In this document: piece after piece, positions 26,422 to 35,552 of the stretch
How positions within the stretch are numbered: position 1 is the first letter of the stretch
How the letters are laid out: the number at the start of each line of letters is the position of its first letter
The notes under the pieces: generated by a model
Database searches by the model: none
What the model was told of the DNA's origin: nothing
The model's input: the letters and a program-made list of their open reading frames with translations, nothing else
NCBI RefSeq assembly: GCF_964186585.1
Contig: NZ_OZ075067.1
Span: forward strand, 992,001 to 1,056,000
Direction of reading: 5' to 3'
Source of the DNA: Microbacterium sp. MM2322
GTDB taxonomy: Bacteria > Actinomycetota > Actinomycetes > Actinomycetales > Microbacteriaceae
DNA length: 64,000 bases
Translations under genes and position numbers: made by a program

Positions 26422-26988
26422 GTGACGATTCCGCGGCAGCTGCCCAACGCCATCACGATCGTGCGCATCCTGTGCGCACCGGTGTTCGTCTGGCTCCTTC
26501 TCGCTGACGGCGGCTCGGACGGCGCGCTTCGTTGGTGGGCGGCCGTGCTGTTCATCGTGGCGATCGCGACCGATGGCATCGACGGCTACCTGGCGCGGCG
26601 GTACGAGATCGTCACGGACCTGGGCAAGCTGCTCGATCCGATCGCCGACAAGGTGTTGACGGGGTGCGCTTTCGTCGCGCTGTCCATCCTCGGCGAGCTC
26701 CCCGTGTGGGTGGTCGTCCTCGTGCTGGTCCGGGAGCTCGGGATCACCGTGCACCGACTCCTGGTGGCGACCGACCACGTCGTCGCGGCAGCCTGGATGG
26801 GCAAGCTGAAGACCGTGGCGCAGGCGGTCGCTCTCTCCCTCGCACTGCTGCCGCTCTGGACGCTGGTGGGGGAGTGGATCCACGTCGTCAACGGGATCGC
26901 GATGACGATCGCCGTCGTGCTGACGGTCGCGAGCGGCGTCGACTACGTCGTGACCGCCGTCCGCGCTCGCACACCCCGGCGGGCCTGA
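26422..26988 (+). CDS. pgsA: CDP-diacylglycerol-glycerol-3-phosphate 3-phosphatidyltransferase
   Basis: A 188-residue membrane enzyme of the CDP-alcohol phosphatidyltransferase family, making phosphatidylglycerophosphate. The catalytic signature DGx2ARx8GxxxDxxxD is present as DGIDGYLARR followed by DLGKLLDPIADK (residues about 53-78). Hydrophobic segments surround it. The start is GTG 26422 with a -10 box 6 nt upstream. Its stop overlaps the cinA start by one base (TGATG), indicating coupled translation. Confidence 0.95.
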   Translation: MTIPRQLPNAITIVRILCAPVFVWLLLADGGSDGALRWWAAVLFIVAIATDGIDGYLARRYEIVTDLGKLLDPIADKVLTGCAFVALSILGELPVWVVVLVLVRELGITVHRLLVATDHVVAAAWMGKLKTVAQAVALSLALLPLWTLVGEWIHVVNGIAMTIAVVLTVASGVDYVVTAVRARTPRRA

Positions 26989-27524
26989 TGCGTCGAACGC
27001 CCAGCGAACTACCCGAAGAGCTCGAGCAGACAGCTGCAGCGAGCGGGCCGCGCTCCGATGCCGAGCGCTTGGTGGAGCGGTTGAAGGAACTGGGCTGGAC
27101 GCTGGGGATCGCTGAGTCCCTGACCGGCGGACTCGTCGCGGCATCCGTGGTCGCGGTGCCGGGAGCATCCGCCGTGTTCCGCGGCGGCATCGTCGCGTAC
27201 GCCACGGAGCTGAAGGCCCGACTGCTCGGGGTCGACGCGACCCTTCTGGAGGCTCATGGCCCCGTGCATCCGCGGGTGGCCCGACAGATGGCGGACGGTA
27301 TCCGAAGGGTCGTCGGCGAGGAGGAGCCCGCCGACGTGGGGATCGCGACCACGGGTATCGCCGGCCCCGTGTCCTCCGACGGGCAGCCGGTCGGGACCGT
27401 TCACATCGCCGTCTCCACGCCGCTCGGGTCCAGGGTCGAATCCCTCCATCTGGAGGGCGATCGGGACGACATCCGCACCGCTGCCGCGGCCCACGCGATC
27501 CTGCTCGCCGTCGAGGCTCTGTGA
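26988..27524 (+). CDS. cinA: CinA family protein (nicotinamide-nucleotide amidohydrolase)
   Basis: A 178-residue protein corresponding to the C-terminal PncC-like domain of CinA, which deamidates nicotinamide mononucleotide. Conserved blocks are LGIAESLTGGLVAASVVAVPGAS, cited in part near residues 41-62, GGIVAYATELKARLLGV, and GIATTGIAGPV. The N-terminal molybdopterin-binding domain found in long CinA proteins is absent, as is usual in Actinobacteria. The position between pgsA and clgR/recA is the standard order in this phylum. Confidence 0.92.
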   Translation: MRRTPSELPEELEQTAAASGPRSDAERLVERLKELGWTLGIAESLTGGLVAASVVAVPGASAVFRGGIVAYATELKARLLGVDATLLEAHGPVHPRVARQMADGIRRVVGEEEPADVGIATTGIAGPVSSDGQPVGTVHIAVSTPLGSRVESLHLEGDRDDIRTAAAAHAILLAVEAL

Positions 27525-27596
27525 CCCGGGGAATAGCCCTCGTTCCAGGCATGTTACGTCTCGGTGATTCCCATTCATTCCCCAGCGCTCGGGGTC

Positions 27597-27602
27597 TAGG
27601 GT
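27597..27602 (+). promoter_or_regulatory. Candidate clgR -10 box
   Basis: TAGGGT lies about 70 bp before the clgR start. No convincing -35 is seen. The ATG itself follows GGGAGGG, so this gene has a normal leader, unlike many neighbours. Confidence 0.35.
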
Positions 27603-27674
27603 GACAGCGAACGTGTTGTACCGTGGTTCTCCCATCAGGGACTCGGTGGATCGAAGCAGAGGGAGGGCCCACGC

Positions 27675-27995
27675 ATGATCCTGGTTCGTCAAGAGATCGG
27701 CGACGTCCTCCGCGACTTCCGTCTGCAGAAGGGTCACACTCTCCGGCAGGTGTCCGGCAAGGCGAGTGTCGCCCTCGGCTACCTCAGCGAAGTGGAGCGC
27801 GGTCAGAAGGAAGCGTCGAGCGAGATCCTCGCTGCCGTCGCCGAAGCGCTCGATGTGCCGATCTCGGCGATCATGCGCGAGGTGGGTGAGCGGATCTCGG
27901 TCCTCGAGGGGCTGCACCCCATCACCGACGTCGTCCCCGACGACCTCGCGTCGCTGAGCGACGGCGTTTCCGCGCCGGAGCTCTCGCTGCGCTGA
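27675..27995 (+). CDS. clgR: Helix-turn-helix regulator, ClgR-like
   Basis: A 106-residue XRE-family regulator. The N-terminal start ILVRQEIGDVLRDFRLQKG leads into the helix-turn-helix TLRQVSGKASVALGYLSEVE (about residues 22-41), the ClgR signature, and PISAIMREVGERI follows. ClgR activates clp protease and stress genes in Actinobacteria and is often autoregulated. Its place between cinA and recA agrees with orthologues. GGGAGGGCCCACGC precedes the ATG. The protein is slightly shorter at the C-terminus than streptomycete homologues. Confidence 0.9.
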   Translation: MILVRQEIGDVLRDFRLQKGHTLRQVSGKASVALGYLSEVERGQKEASSEILAAVAEALDVPISAIMREVGERISVLEGLHPITDVVPDDLASLSDGVSAPELSLR

Positions 27996-28004
27996 CCTTC
28001 CCCG

Positions 28005-28226
28005 ATGCGTCACAGCGAGTTCGATCGCGCCGTCGCCGATGAGTTCGGAGATGGTGGAGCCGCGCTGGTGGCCGATCTGGCGTTGACTGCTGTGGGAAAC
28101 CGCACGGCCCGCGAGGCTCTCGCGGACGGCGTGGCCCCGCGAGAGGTCTGGTACGCGCTGTGCACCGAGACCGACGTCCCGGAACCGCGACGTCACGGCG
28201 CGGGACGGCTCGAACCGCGACGCTGA
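28005..28226 (+). CDS. DUF3046 family protein
   Basis: A 73-residue protein of DUF3046, a family found almost only next to recA in Actinobacteria. The start MRHSEFDRAVADEFGD and the middle REALADGVAPREVWYALC are the family blocks; the C-terminus is arginine-rich. Function is unknown. It follows clgR by 9 bp and is probably in the same transcript. Confidence 0.88.
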   Translation: MRHSEFDRAVADEFGDGGAALVADLALTAVGNRTAREALADGVAPREVWYALCTETDVPEPRRHGAGRLEPRR

Positions 28227-28240
28227 GCGGCGTGTCTTAT

Positions 28241-28254
28241 CGAATATGCGTTCG
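28241..28254. promoter_or_regulatory. LexA (SOS) box upstream of recA
   Basis: CGAATATGCGTTCG fits the Gram-positive LexA operator (CGAACRNRYGTTYG) except for T in place of C at the fifth position. It lies about 200 bp before recA, with TAGTCT at 28264-28269 as the likely -10. LexA encoded at 44.7-45.4 kb should repress recA from here. Confidence 0.85.
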
Positions 28255-28452
28255 ATGCGGGCGTAGTCTCCTTCACAACGGGTGTCGTAGAGACGTCGTC
28301 CACGAAGGAGCTCGTTCCGGCATCGATGTCGGAGCCCCCTCCTAACGTGAATGTCGTCAGATGACACCCACGCCCTGTCGCAGCATCCGATCCGTCGGTG
28401 ACGAGCGCGACAGCCTACGGGCGACGGAACCGCGAGCATCAAGGAGCACGAC

Positions 28453-29511
28453 ATGCCATCACCTGCCGACCGCGAAAAGGCCCTCGAATCGGCCCTCGCC
28501 CAGATCGACCGCCAGTTCGGCAAGGGATCGATCATGCGACTCGGGAGCGACGAGCGCGCACCGGTCGAGGTCATCCCGACCGGATCGATCGCCCTCGATG
28601 TCGCCCTGGGGATCGGCGGTCTCCCGCGCGGCCGTGTCGTCGAGATCTACGGCCCGGAGTCGTCGGGAAAGACGACCTTGACGCTCCATGCCATCGCCAA
28701 CGCGCAGCGCAACGGCGGGATCGCGGCCTTCATCGATGCAGAGCACGCGCTCGACCCCAACTATGCCGAGAAGCTCGGTGTCGACATCGACGCGCTTCTC
28801 GTCTCGCAGCCCGACACCGGAGAGCAGGCCCTCGAGATCGCTGACATGCTGATCCGTTCCGGTGCCATCGACCTGGTCGTCATCGACTCCGTCGCCGCAT
28901 TGGTGCCCGAGGCCGAGATCAAGGGCGAGATGGGCGACTCCCACGTCGGTCTGCAGGCTCGACTCATGTCGCAGGCTCTCCGAAAGATCACGGGTGGCTT
29001 GAGCCAGACGAAGACCACGGCGATCTTCATCAACCAGCTCCGCGAGAAGATCGGTGTCTTCTTCGGCTCGCCCGAGACGACCGCCGGCGGTAAGGCTCTC
29101 AAGTTCTACGCGTCCGTGCGACTGGACATCCGCCGTATCGAGACGCTCAAGGACGGCTCCGACGCTGTCGGCAACCGGACGCGTGTCAAGGTCGTCAAGA
29201 ACAAGATGGCTCCGCCGTTCAAGCAGGCGGAGTTCGACATCCTCTACGGGGTCGGGATCTCCCGCGAGGGCAGCCTCATCGACTTCGGCGTCGAGCACGG
29301 GATCGTCAAGAAGTCCGGTGCCTGGTACACGTACGAGGGCGAGCAGCTCGGCCAGGGCAAGGAGAACTCGCGCAACTTCCTGCTCAAGAACACCGACGTC
29401 GCTGCCGATATCGAGAACAAGATCAAGCAGAAGCTCGGGATCGGTCAGCCGAAGGTCGAGATCGAGGATGTCGCGGCGCCTGACGAGCTGACGGCTCGGC
29501 GCCCGGCCTGA
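28453..29511 (+). CDS. recA: Recombinase RecA
   Basis: A 352-residue RecA, the DNA strand-exchange ATPase and SOS co-protease. The N-terminus has [15 protein letters not shown]; Walker [10 protein letters not shown] is near residues 67-75, Walker [11 protein letters not shown] near 137-146, and the C-terminal [14 protein letters not shown] is invariant. AAGGAGCACGAC precedes ATG 28453. A LexA box lies in the leader, about 200 nt upstream. recX follows after 2 bp. Confidence 0.98.
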   Translation: MPSPADREKALESALAQIDRQFGKGSIMRLGSDERAPVEVIPTGSIALDVALGIGGLPRGRVVEIYGPESSGKTTLTLHAIANAQRNGGIAAFIDAEHALDPNYAEKLGVDIDALLVSQPDTGEQALEIADMLIRSGAIDLVVIDSVAALVPEAEIKGEMGDSHVGLQARLMSQALRKITGGLSQTKTTAIFINQLREKIGVFFGSPETTAGGKALKFYASVRLDIRRIETLKDGSDAVGNRTRVKVVKNKMAPPFKQAEFDILYGVGISREGSLIDFGVEHGIVKKSGAWYTYEGEQLGQGKENSRNFLLKNTDVAADIENKIKQKLGIGQPKVEIEDVAAPDELTARRPA

Positions 29512-29513
29512 TC

Positions 29514-30236
29514 ATGACGGAATCGAACGGGGGCGAGCGGGATTCGCTCGCCCCCGTCATCCCGCTTTTCGGGAGTCGCTCCGATCGGGCGCCCGCTGTC
29601 GAGCCCGCGCCCGACGACCCCGACGAAGCCGCGACCTGGCACGCTACGTGGATCGCGGATCGGGCTGCGGCGGATCGTTCGGCCGCCCGCGCGGCGCATC
29701 CTGCAACGGGAACTCTGCCCGTGGTGGCCCCCGCGGGCGAGGACGAGGCCGCTGCCGTGGCTGAGCGTGTGCTGCTGCGCAAACTTCGGACGCGTTCCCT
29801 CTCCCTCCGAGAGGCCCGTTCCGTCCTCCGAGAGCACGAACTCGACGAGATCGAGCTGGAGGGGATCGTCGACCGGTTCGTGTCGCTCGGGTACCTCGAC
29901 GATGCTGCCCTCGCGGAGCAGCTCATCGACAAGGCGACCTCGCGCAAGGCGCAGGGTCGCATGGCGATCGCGCAGGCGCTGTCGCAACGCGGCATCCCGC
30001 GAGAGGTCGTCGACGAGGCGCTCGATCGGCTTCCCGATGATGAGGCTGAGCGAGCGCTCGAGTTCGCGCGGTCCAAGGCGCGCGGTTTCGAAGGGCTCGA
30101 CAGGGACACGGCGCTCCGGCGGCTGGCGGGCCAGCTCGCCCGGCGCGGATACGGATCGGTTGCTCTCTCGGTGGCGCGTCAGGCGCTCGACGAGTCCTCA
30201 GCGCCGCCACGACGGGGAGTTCGCTTCGAATCCTGA
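29514..30236 (+). CDS. recX: Regulatory protein RecX
   Basis: A 240-residue RecX, which inhibits RecA filaments. The first 75 residues are an alanine/acidic variable extension. The helical RecX repeats follow: LRKLRTRSLSLREARSVL, FVSLGYLDDAALAEQLID, and ALSQRGIPREVVDEALD, each cited in part. The final repeat ends QLARRGYGSVALSVARQAL. The 2-bp gap after recA means coexpression and probably shared SOS induction. Confidence 0.95.
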   Translation: MTESNGGERDSLAPVIPLFGSRSDRAPAVEPAPDDPDEAATWHATWIADRAAADRSAARAAHPATGTLPVVAPAGEDEAAAVAERVLLRKLRTRSLSLREARSVLREHELDEIELEGIVDRFVSLGYLDDAALAEQLIDKATSRKAQGRMAIAQALSQRGIPREVVDEALDRLPDDEAERALEFARSKARGFEGLDRDTALRRLAGQLARRGYGSVALSVARQALDESSAPPRRGVRFES

Positions 30237-30303
30237 CCGCCGTGCACCCGGTCTGACACACTCGGGCTAACGCGCGTCCGGCGCGATCGGTGAGAGGGCG
30301 CAC

Positions 30304-31224
30304 GTGGCGATCGAGGTAGAGGGACTCGTCAAGTCGTACAAGACGGTGACGGCTGTGGACGGCATTACGTTCTCTGTTCCCGACGGTCAGCTGTTCGCCT
30401 TCCTGGGAGCCAATGGGGCAGGAAAGTCGACGACGATCGGATGCCTCACGACTCTGCTCCGGGCTGACAGTGGCGTCGTGCGCGTCGCGGGCCACGACCT
30501 CCGCACCGACAGCGAGAACGTGCGATCGAAAATCGGTGTTGTCTTCCAGCGGTCTCTGCTCGATGACGGCCTGACTGTTCGAGAGAACCTGGCGCTTCGG
30601 GCGACGCTCTCGCGGATCGAGAGTCGGCGATTCGCCACTCGGCTCGCCGAGCTGTCGGAGCTCATCGAGCTGGAGGATGTCATCGACCGTGTGTACGGAC
30701 GACTGTCAGGCGGACAGCGCCGACGTGCAGACATCGCCCGTGCACTCATGCACGAGCCGTCGATCCTCTTCCTCGACGAACCGACCGCGGGGCTCGATCC
30801 TGGCAGTCGCGTCGCCGTGTGGGCGGCGATCGACCGGCTGCGGTCTGAACGCGGCCTCACGGTCTTCCTCACGACCCACTACATGGCGGAGACGGAGGAG
30901 GCCGACCAGGTCACCATCATCGACTCCGGGCGGGTTGTCGCGAGCGGCACTCCGACGGAGCTCCGCGCGAGACACAGCCGCAGCATCCTCACCGTGACCA
31001 CGCGCGATCCCGAGGCGCTCGAGGCGCTCGCACGTCGTGAGGGACTCCCCGTCCGACGCGAGGGCGACATCCTCACCGTCGAAGTGCCCGATGCGCTCCC
31101 CGCGCGTCGTCTCCTCGCCGCTCACGGCGACGACGTCGCCGACTTCGAGTTCCGACACGGCCGCATGGACGACGTCTTCCTCGCTCTCACGGGCCGCAGC
31201 GACCTCGTGGAGGACGCCGCGTGA
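30304..31224 (+). CDS. ABC transporter ATP-binding protein (DrrA-like)
   Basis: A 306-residue ATPase of the daunorubicin/multidrug-export ABC group. Walker A is GANGAGKST near residue 38, the signature LSGGQRRRADIA, Walker B FLDEPTAGLDP, and the H-loop TTHYM. The C-terminal 80 residues form the extra domain usual for DrrA-type subunits. It overlaps the permease gene by 4 bp, giving an exporter of ABC-2 type. The substrate is unknown. The pair sits between recX and miaB, where most relatives have nothing or other genes. Confidence 0.92.
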   Translation: MAIEVEGLVKSYKTVTAVDGITFSVPDGQLFAFLGANGAGKSTTIGCLTTLLRADSGVVRVAGHDLRTDSENVRSKIGVVFQRSLLDDGLTVRENLALRATLSRIESRRFATRLAELSELIELEDVIDRVYGRLSGGQRRRADIARALMHEPSILFLDEPTAGLDPGSRVAVWAAIDRLRSERGLTVFLTTHYMAETEEADQVTIIDSGRVVASGTPTELRARHSRSILTVTTRDPEALEALARREGLPVRREGDILTVEVPDALPARRLLAAHGDDVADFEFRHGRMDDVFLALTGRSDLVEDAA

Positions 31225-32099
31225 GGGTCGTCGCGGCCATCGTCCGCCGCAACCTCACGCTCTTCTTCCGCGACCGGATGAACGTCTTCTTCTCCCTGCT
31301 GAGCGGACTCATCCTCTTCATCCTCTACACGCTCTTCCTGTCCCGACTGCAGGTCGACGGGCTCGGACGGACCTTCCCGCAGGCGTCGCGCGGCGACGTC
31401 GAGGCGTTCGTGGACAGTTGGATGCTGTCGGGCATCGTCCTCCTCACGACCGTGACCTCGGGGATGGGGGCGGTGTCCGTGTTCGTCGACGACCGCGCCA
31501 CCGGCCGGTTCGCCGACTTCCTCGTCGCCCCAATTCGGCGATCGCAGCTGGTGCTCGGATACCTGCTGTCGTCGGTGGCGGTCGCGATCATCATGTCAGG
31601 CATCATCTTCGCCCTGACGGTGCTCCAGCTCGGCCTCGCCCGCGACACGTGGCTCAGCCCTCTCCAGATCCTCACGGCGATCGGCGCGACCGTCCTCTGC
31701 TGCGTCGCGTTCACGGCCCTCGGGGCCTTCGGCGCGTCGTTCCTGAAGACGACGGGCGCCTACTCCGCGTTCTCCACCGTCGTCGGAACCGTCCTCGGGT
31801 TCATCGCGGGCTCCTACATCCCCGTGGGGTCGCTTCCCGAGGGCGTCGCCTCCACGATCAACGCCTTCCCCTTCGCGCAGGGCGCCATGCTCCTGCGTCT
31901 GCCGTTCACGGACGACACGCTCGCGGCCCTCGCGGGCGGAGACAGCGCGGCGATCAGCGACCTCAGGGAGTTCTACGGGGTGGATCTGTTCGTCGGGTCC
32001 ACCGTCGTGCCGGTGTGGCTGGCCGTCACCGTCCTGGTGAGCGTGGCGGTCGTCTTCAGTGCGATCTCGGCCGCCCGCATCCGCTCGCTCCTGCGCTGA
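31221..32099 (+). CDS. ABC-2 type transporter permease
   Basis: A 292-residue membrane protein with about six hydrophobic segments, forming the channel for the ATPase encoded just upstream. The start VRVVAAIVRRNLTLFFRDR and the mid-part SFLKTTGAYSAFSTVVGTVLG (cited in part), followed by GSYIPVGSLPEGV, are typical of DrrB-like ABC-2 permeases. The GTG start is embedded in the 3' end of the ATPase gene. The exported compound is unknown. Confidence 0.9.
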   Translation: MRVVAAIVRRNLTLFFRDRMNVFFSLLSGLILFILYTLFLSRLQVDGLGRTFPQASRGDVEAFVDSWMLSGIVLLTTVTSGMGAVSVFVDDRATGRFADFLVAPIRRSQLVLGYLLSSVAVAIIMSGIIFALTVLQLGLARDTWLSPLQILTAIGATVLCCVAFTALGAFGASFLKTTGAYSAFSTVVGTVLGFIAGSYIPVGSLPEGVASTINAFPFAQGAMLLRLPFTDDTLAALAGGDSAAISDLREFYGVDLFVGSTVVPVWLAVTVLVSVAVVFSAISAARIRSLLR

Positions 32100-32132
32100 A
32101 CGGGTGCGGGGCTTCCGGCGCAACGCTGCTCG

Positions 32133-32138
32133 TAGAAT
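32133..32138 (+). promoter_or_regulatory. -10 box of miaB
   Basis: TAGAAT lies 9 nt before ATG 32148, implying a leader of only a few bases or none. Confidence 0.5.
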
Positions 32139-32147
32139 GGCCTGATC

Positions 32148-33704
32148 ATGACCAGCCCTTCCGCTGCCCCCACTCTCATCGCACCGTCCACTGCTGCCGT
32201 CGCTGCTGACGGTCACTCTCGCACGTACGAGGTGCGGACGTTCGGGTGCCAGATGAACGTCCACGACTCCGAGCGCCTCTCCGGATCGCTCGAATCGGCC
32301 GGCTACGTCCGCGCCGACGCGGGGGCCGATGCCGACGTCGTGGTCATCAACACCTGTGCCGTGCGCGACAACGCCGCCGGCAAGCTGTACGGCACGCTCG
32401 GGCACTTGAAGAGCCGCAAGGACAAGCACGACGGCATGCAGATCGCCGTCGGCGGATGCCTCGCGCAGATGGACAAGGACGCCGTCCAGCAGAAGGCACC
32501 CTGGGTCGACGTCGTCTTCGGCACCCACAACATGGGCTCGCTCCCGAGCCTCCTCGAGCGCGCTCGTCACAACGGTGAGGCGGAGCTCGAGATCCTCGAG
32601 TCGCTCGAGGTCTTCCCCTCGACGCTGCCCACCAAGCGCGACTCGGCCCACAGCGGCTGGGTGTCGATCTCGGTCGGCTGCAACAACACCTGCACCTTCT
32701 GCATCGTCCCGAGCCTCCGCGGCAAGGAGAAGGACCGCCGCCCCGGCGACATCCTGAACGAGATCCGTCTTCTCGTCGAGGACGGCGCCATCGAGGTCAC
32801 TCTCCTCGGCCAGAATGTGAACAGCTATGGGGTGGAGTTCGGCGACCGTCAGGCGTTCAGCAAGCTGCTGCGCGCGGCGGGGGAGATCCCCGGTCTCGAG
32901 CGCGTGCGCTTCACGAGCCCGCATCCCGCTGCGTTCACCGACGACGTCATCGACGCCATGGCCGAGACGCCCGCCGTCATGCCGCAGCTTCACATGCCGC
33001 TGCAGTCCGGATCTGACCGCATCCTCAAGGCGATGCGTCGGTCCTACCGGAGCGAGAGGTTCCTCGGCATCCTCGACCGCGTCCGCGAGAAGATGCCGCA
33101 CGCGGCGATCTCGACCGACATCATCGTGGGCTTCCCCGGCGAAACCGACGAGGACTTCGACGACACGATGCGCGTCGTCGAGCAGGCGCGCTTCGCCAGT
33201 GCGTTCACCTTCCAGTACTCCATCCGCGAGGGGACGCCAGCGGCCACCATGCCCGACCAGGTCTCCAAAGAGGTCGTGCAGGAACGCTACAACCGGCTCA
33301 TCGCGCTGCAGGAGCGCATCTCGCTCGAAGAGAACCAGGCTCAGCTGGGCCGCACCGTAGAGGTGCTCGTCTCCACGGGCGAGGGCAAGAAGGATGCCGC
33401 GACTCACCGTCTGACCGGGCGGGCCGAGGACAACCGCCTCGTCCACTTCGAGGTGCCCGACGGATCGCCCACGCCGCGCCCGGGCGACGTCGTGACCACT
33501 GTCGTGACGCACGCCGCTCCGTTCCACCTGCTCGCCGACAGCCCGGACGGCGCCCCGCTGCGCATCCGCCGCACCCGTGCGGGCGACGCGTGGGATCGCG
33601 CGCAGGCAGACTCCTGCGGCGTCCCCGCACCGGTCGGGGACGCCGGTCCGCGGGCTGTCTCACTCGGTCTTCCCGCGATCCGCACTGCGACGCCCGGACT
33701 CTGA
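32148..33704 (+). CDS. miaB: tRNA-2-methylthio-N6-dimethylallyladenosine synthase
   Basis: A 518-residue radical-SAM methylthiotransferase that adds the methylthio group to i6A37 in tRNAs reading UNN codons. The N-terminal [4Fe-4S] domain has cysteines in [18 protein letters not shown] and [10 protein letters not shown]. The radical-SAM motif is [10 protein letters not shown]-terminal TRAM domain follows, then an arginine-rich tail of about 60 residues beyond the usual end. miaA, which makes its substrate, begins 4 bp after the stop. Confidence 0.96.
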   Translation: MTSPSAAPTLIAPSTAAVAADGHSRTYEVRTFGCQMNVHDSERLSGSLESAGYVRADAGADADVVVINTCAVRDNAAGKLYGTLGHLKSRKDKHDGMQIAVGGCLAQMDKDAVQQKAPWVDVVFGTHNMGSLPSLLERARHNGEAELEILESLEVFPSTLPTKRDSAHSGWVSISVGCNNTCTFCIVPSLRGKEKDRRPGDILNEIRLLVEDGAIEVTLLGQNVNSYGVEFGDRQAFSKLLRAAGEIPGLERVRFTSPHPAAFTDDVIDAMAETPAVMPQLHMPLQSGSDRILKAMRRSYRSERFLGILDRVREKMPHAAISTDIIVGFPGETDEDFDDTMRVVEQARFASAFTFQYSIREGTPAATMPDQVSKEVVQERYNRLIALQERISLEENQAQLGRTVEVLVSTGEGKKDAATHRLTGRAEDNRLVHFEVPDGSPTPRPGDVVTTVVTHAAPFHLLADSPDGAPLRIRRTRAGDAWDRAQADSCGVPAPVGDAGPRAVSLGLPAIRTATPGL

Positions 33705-33708
33705 CCCG

Positions 33709-34638
33709 GTGGGCGCGCAGCGCCTGTGGGCGATCGTCGGTGCCACGGGCACGGGGAAGACGGCGCTGTCACTGGACCTCGCCGACGGCCTGATCCGCTG
33801 CGGCCGCGATGCCGAGATCGTCAACGCCGACGCCATGCAGCTGTATCGCGGTATGGACATCGGAACCGCGAAGCTCCCGGTAGCCGAGCGACGCGGCATC
33901 CCGCATCATCTGTTCGACGAGTTCGACGTGACGGAGGACGTCGCCGTCGCGGTGTACCAGGAGCGGGCGCGCGCCGCGATCCAGGACATCTTCGACCGAG
34001 GGGCTGAGGCGATCCTCGTCGGCGGGTCGGGACTGTACGTGTCGAGCGTCGTCTTCGACTTCCGTTTTCCGCCCCGCGATCCGGCTCTGCGGGCGCGTCT
34101 CGAGGCCGATCTGGAGGGGCACGGCGCGGCAGCCCTCATCGAGAGGATCCGCGAGCTCGACCCTGCGGCGGCCGACCGGCTCGATCCGCGAAACGGCCGT
34201 CGCGTGGTCCGCGCCTTGGAGGTCGTCCTCCAGGGCGCCGAGACGCACGGCGCCGCCCTTCCGGACGCTCCGGTGCTGTGGCATCCCGACACCGTCCTGG
34301 TGGGCGTCCAGTCGGACCGCGCGGCGCTCGTCGAGCGGCTCGACGAGCGGGTACGCGGGATGTGGCGCGACGGCATCGTGGCGGAGGTGGAGGCGCTCCG
34401 GATCCTCGGGCTCGAGTCGGGGCCGACTGCCCCGCGCGCCATCGGATACGCGCAGGCACTCGCGCAACTCGCGGGCCGGATGACCGAGGACGAGGCCATC
34501 GCCGAGACCCAGGCGCTCACGCGGCGCTACGCGCGACGCCAGGTGTCGTGGTTCCGTCGGTATCCCGGCATCCGCTGGGTGGATGCCGGGACCCCCGGCG
34601 CGCGACTCATCGAGGACTTCTCCGCCCCGAGCGCTTGA
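33709..34638 (+). CDS. miaA: tRNA dimethylallyltransferase
   Basis: A 309-residue enzyme that transfers dimethylallyl to A37 of tRNA, the step before MiaB. The P-loop [15 protein letters not shown] starts near residue 10; [15 protein letters not shown] and [11 protein letters not shown] are family blocks, and the C-terminus has [14 protein letters not shown] chose GTG 33709, which starts shortly before the P-loop. Its TGA stop is inside the -35 of the following promoter. Confidence 0.96.
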   Translation: MGAQRLWAIVGATGTGKTALSLDLADGLIRCGRDAEIVNADAMQLYRGMDIGTAKLPVAERRGIPHHLFDEFDVTEDVAVAVYQERARAAIQDIFDRGAEAILVGGSGLYVSSVVFDFRFPPRDPALRARLEADLEGHGAAALIERIRELDPAAADRLDPRNGRRVVRALEVVLQGAETHGAALPDAPVLWHPDTVLVGVQSDRAALVERLDERVRGMWRDGIVAEVEALRILGLESGPTAPRAIGYAQALAQLAGRMTEDEAIAETQALTRRYARRQVSWFRRYPGIRWVDAGTPGARLIEDFSAPSA

Positions 34639-34664
34639 CAAGTTAAAGCTAATAGCCGTAGCCT
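34635..34664 (+). promoter_or_regulatory. Strong promoter of the hydrolase-TetR pair, with AT-rich putative operator
   Basis: TTGACA (34635-34640) and TAGCCT (34659-34664) are spaced 18 bp. The -35 contains the miaA stop codon. The spacer GTTAAAGCTAATAG is the most AT-rich stretch nearby and holds TTA-N4-TAA, a plausible operator half for the TetR regulator encoded downstream. This consensus-like promoter contrasts with the simple -10-only promoters of most genes here. Confidence 0.65.
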
Positions 34665-34697
34665 TCCGGTATCGAACACGATGCTGGGGAGACGGCG

Positions 34698-35552
34698 ATG
34701 AGCGAGAAGTTGAGCGTGGCGGGCGGCGAGATCGCCTTCGATGTGGCGGGTGAAGGGCAGTTGGTGGTCCTGGCGCACGGGATGGGCGACTCGCGTCGCT
34801 CGTACCGGTTCGTGATGCCGGCGTTGCTGGCGGCGGGATACCGCGTGGCGAACGTCGACATTCGCGGTTGCGGCGAGTCGAGCCCGACGTGGGCGGGCTA
34901 CGGGCGTGGCGACATCGCCGGCGACCTCCTCGCCGTCATCCGTCATCTGGGCGGACCTGCCGTCATCATCGGCCAGTCGATCAGCGGCGGCGCCGCGACG
35001 GTCGCGGCCGCAACCGCACCGCAGGATGTCGCGGGAGTCATCGAACTCGCCCCGTTCACCCGGGTCCAGCGCTTCGACGCGAGGGGCCTGCTGCGAAACT
35101 CCCACCACCGGAAGGGGATGACCCGCCTCGCCGGAATGCTCCTGCGGGGCAGCGTCTCCGCGTGGCTGAGCTACCTCGATCTCGCCATTGCCCGAAAGCC
35201 CGCCGATTGGGAAGAGGAGCGGGCGAACATCTCCCGCGACCTCAGCGATCCTGCCCGGATGGCGGCCCTTCGAGCCATGGGGCGGACGACTCCCGCGGAC
35301 GCGGGTGCGCAGCTGCCTCACGTCTCCGTGCCGGTGCTCATCGTCATGGGGAGCGCCGACCCCGACTGGGCCGACCCACGCGCCGAGGGTGAAGGGGTGC
35401 TGGCGGAGCTGCCGACGGGCATCGGCGAGCTCGCGGTCATCGACGGCGCTGGGCACTACCCTCACGTCGAACGACCCGACGAGGTCGTCGACCTCGCCCT
35501 TCCGTTCCTCCGCACCGTGTTCGCAGCGCACGCGGGGTCGACGGATGCCTAG
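34698..35552 (+). CDS. Alpha/beta fold hydrolase
   Basis: A 284-residue alpha/beta hydrolase. LAHGMGDSRRSYR provides the oxyanion region, GQSISGGAA the nucleophile elbow (Ser near residue 94), GSADPDWADP the acidic residue and GAGHYPHVE the catalytic His. No signal peptide is visible, so it is probably cytoplasmic. It overlaps the TetR gene by 8 bp. A self-regulated detoxification or ester-cleavage pair is likely, with unknown substrate. It interrupts the usual miaA-dapF neighbourhood. Confidence 0.9.
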   Translation: MSEKLSVAGGEIAFDVAGEGQLVVLAHGMGDSRRSYRFVMPALLAAGYRVANVDIRGCGESSPTWAGYGRGDIAGDLLAVIRHLGGPAVIIGQSISGGAATVAAATAPQDVAGVIELAPFTRVQRFDARGLLRNSHHRKGMTRLAGMLLRGSVSAWLSYLDLAIARKPADWEEERANISRDLSDPARMAALRAMGRTTPADAGAQLPHVSVPVLIVMGSADPDWADPRAEGEGVLAELPTGIGELAVIDGAGHYPHVERPDEVVDLALPFLRTVFAAHAGSTDA

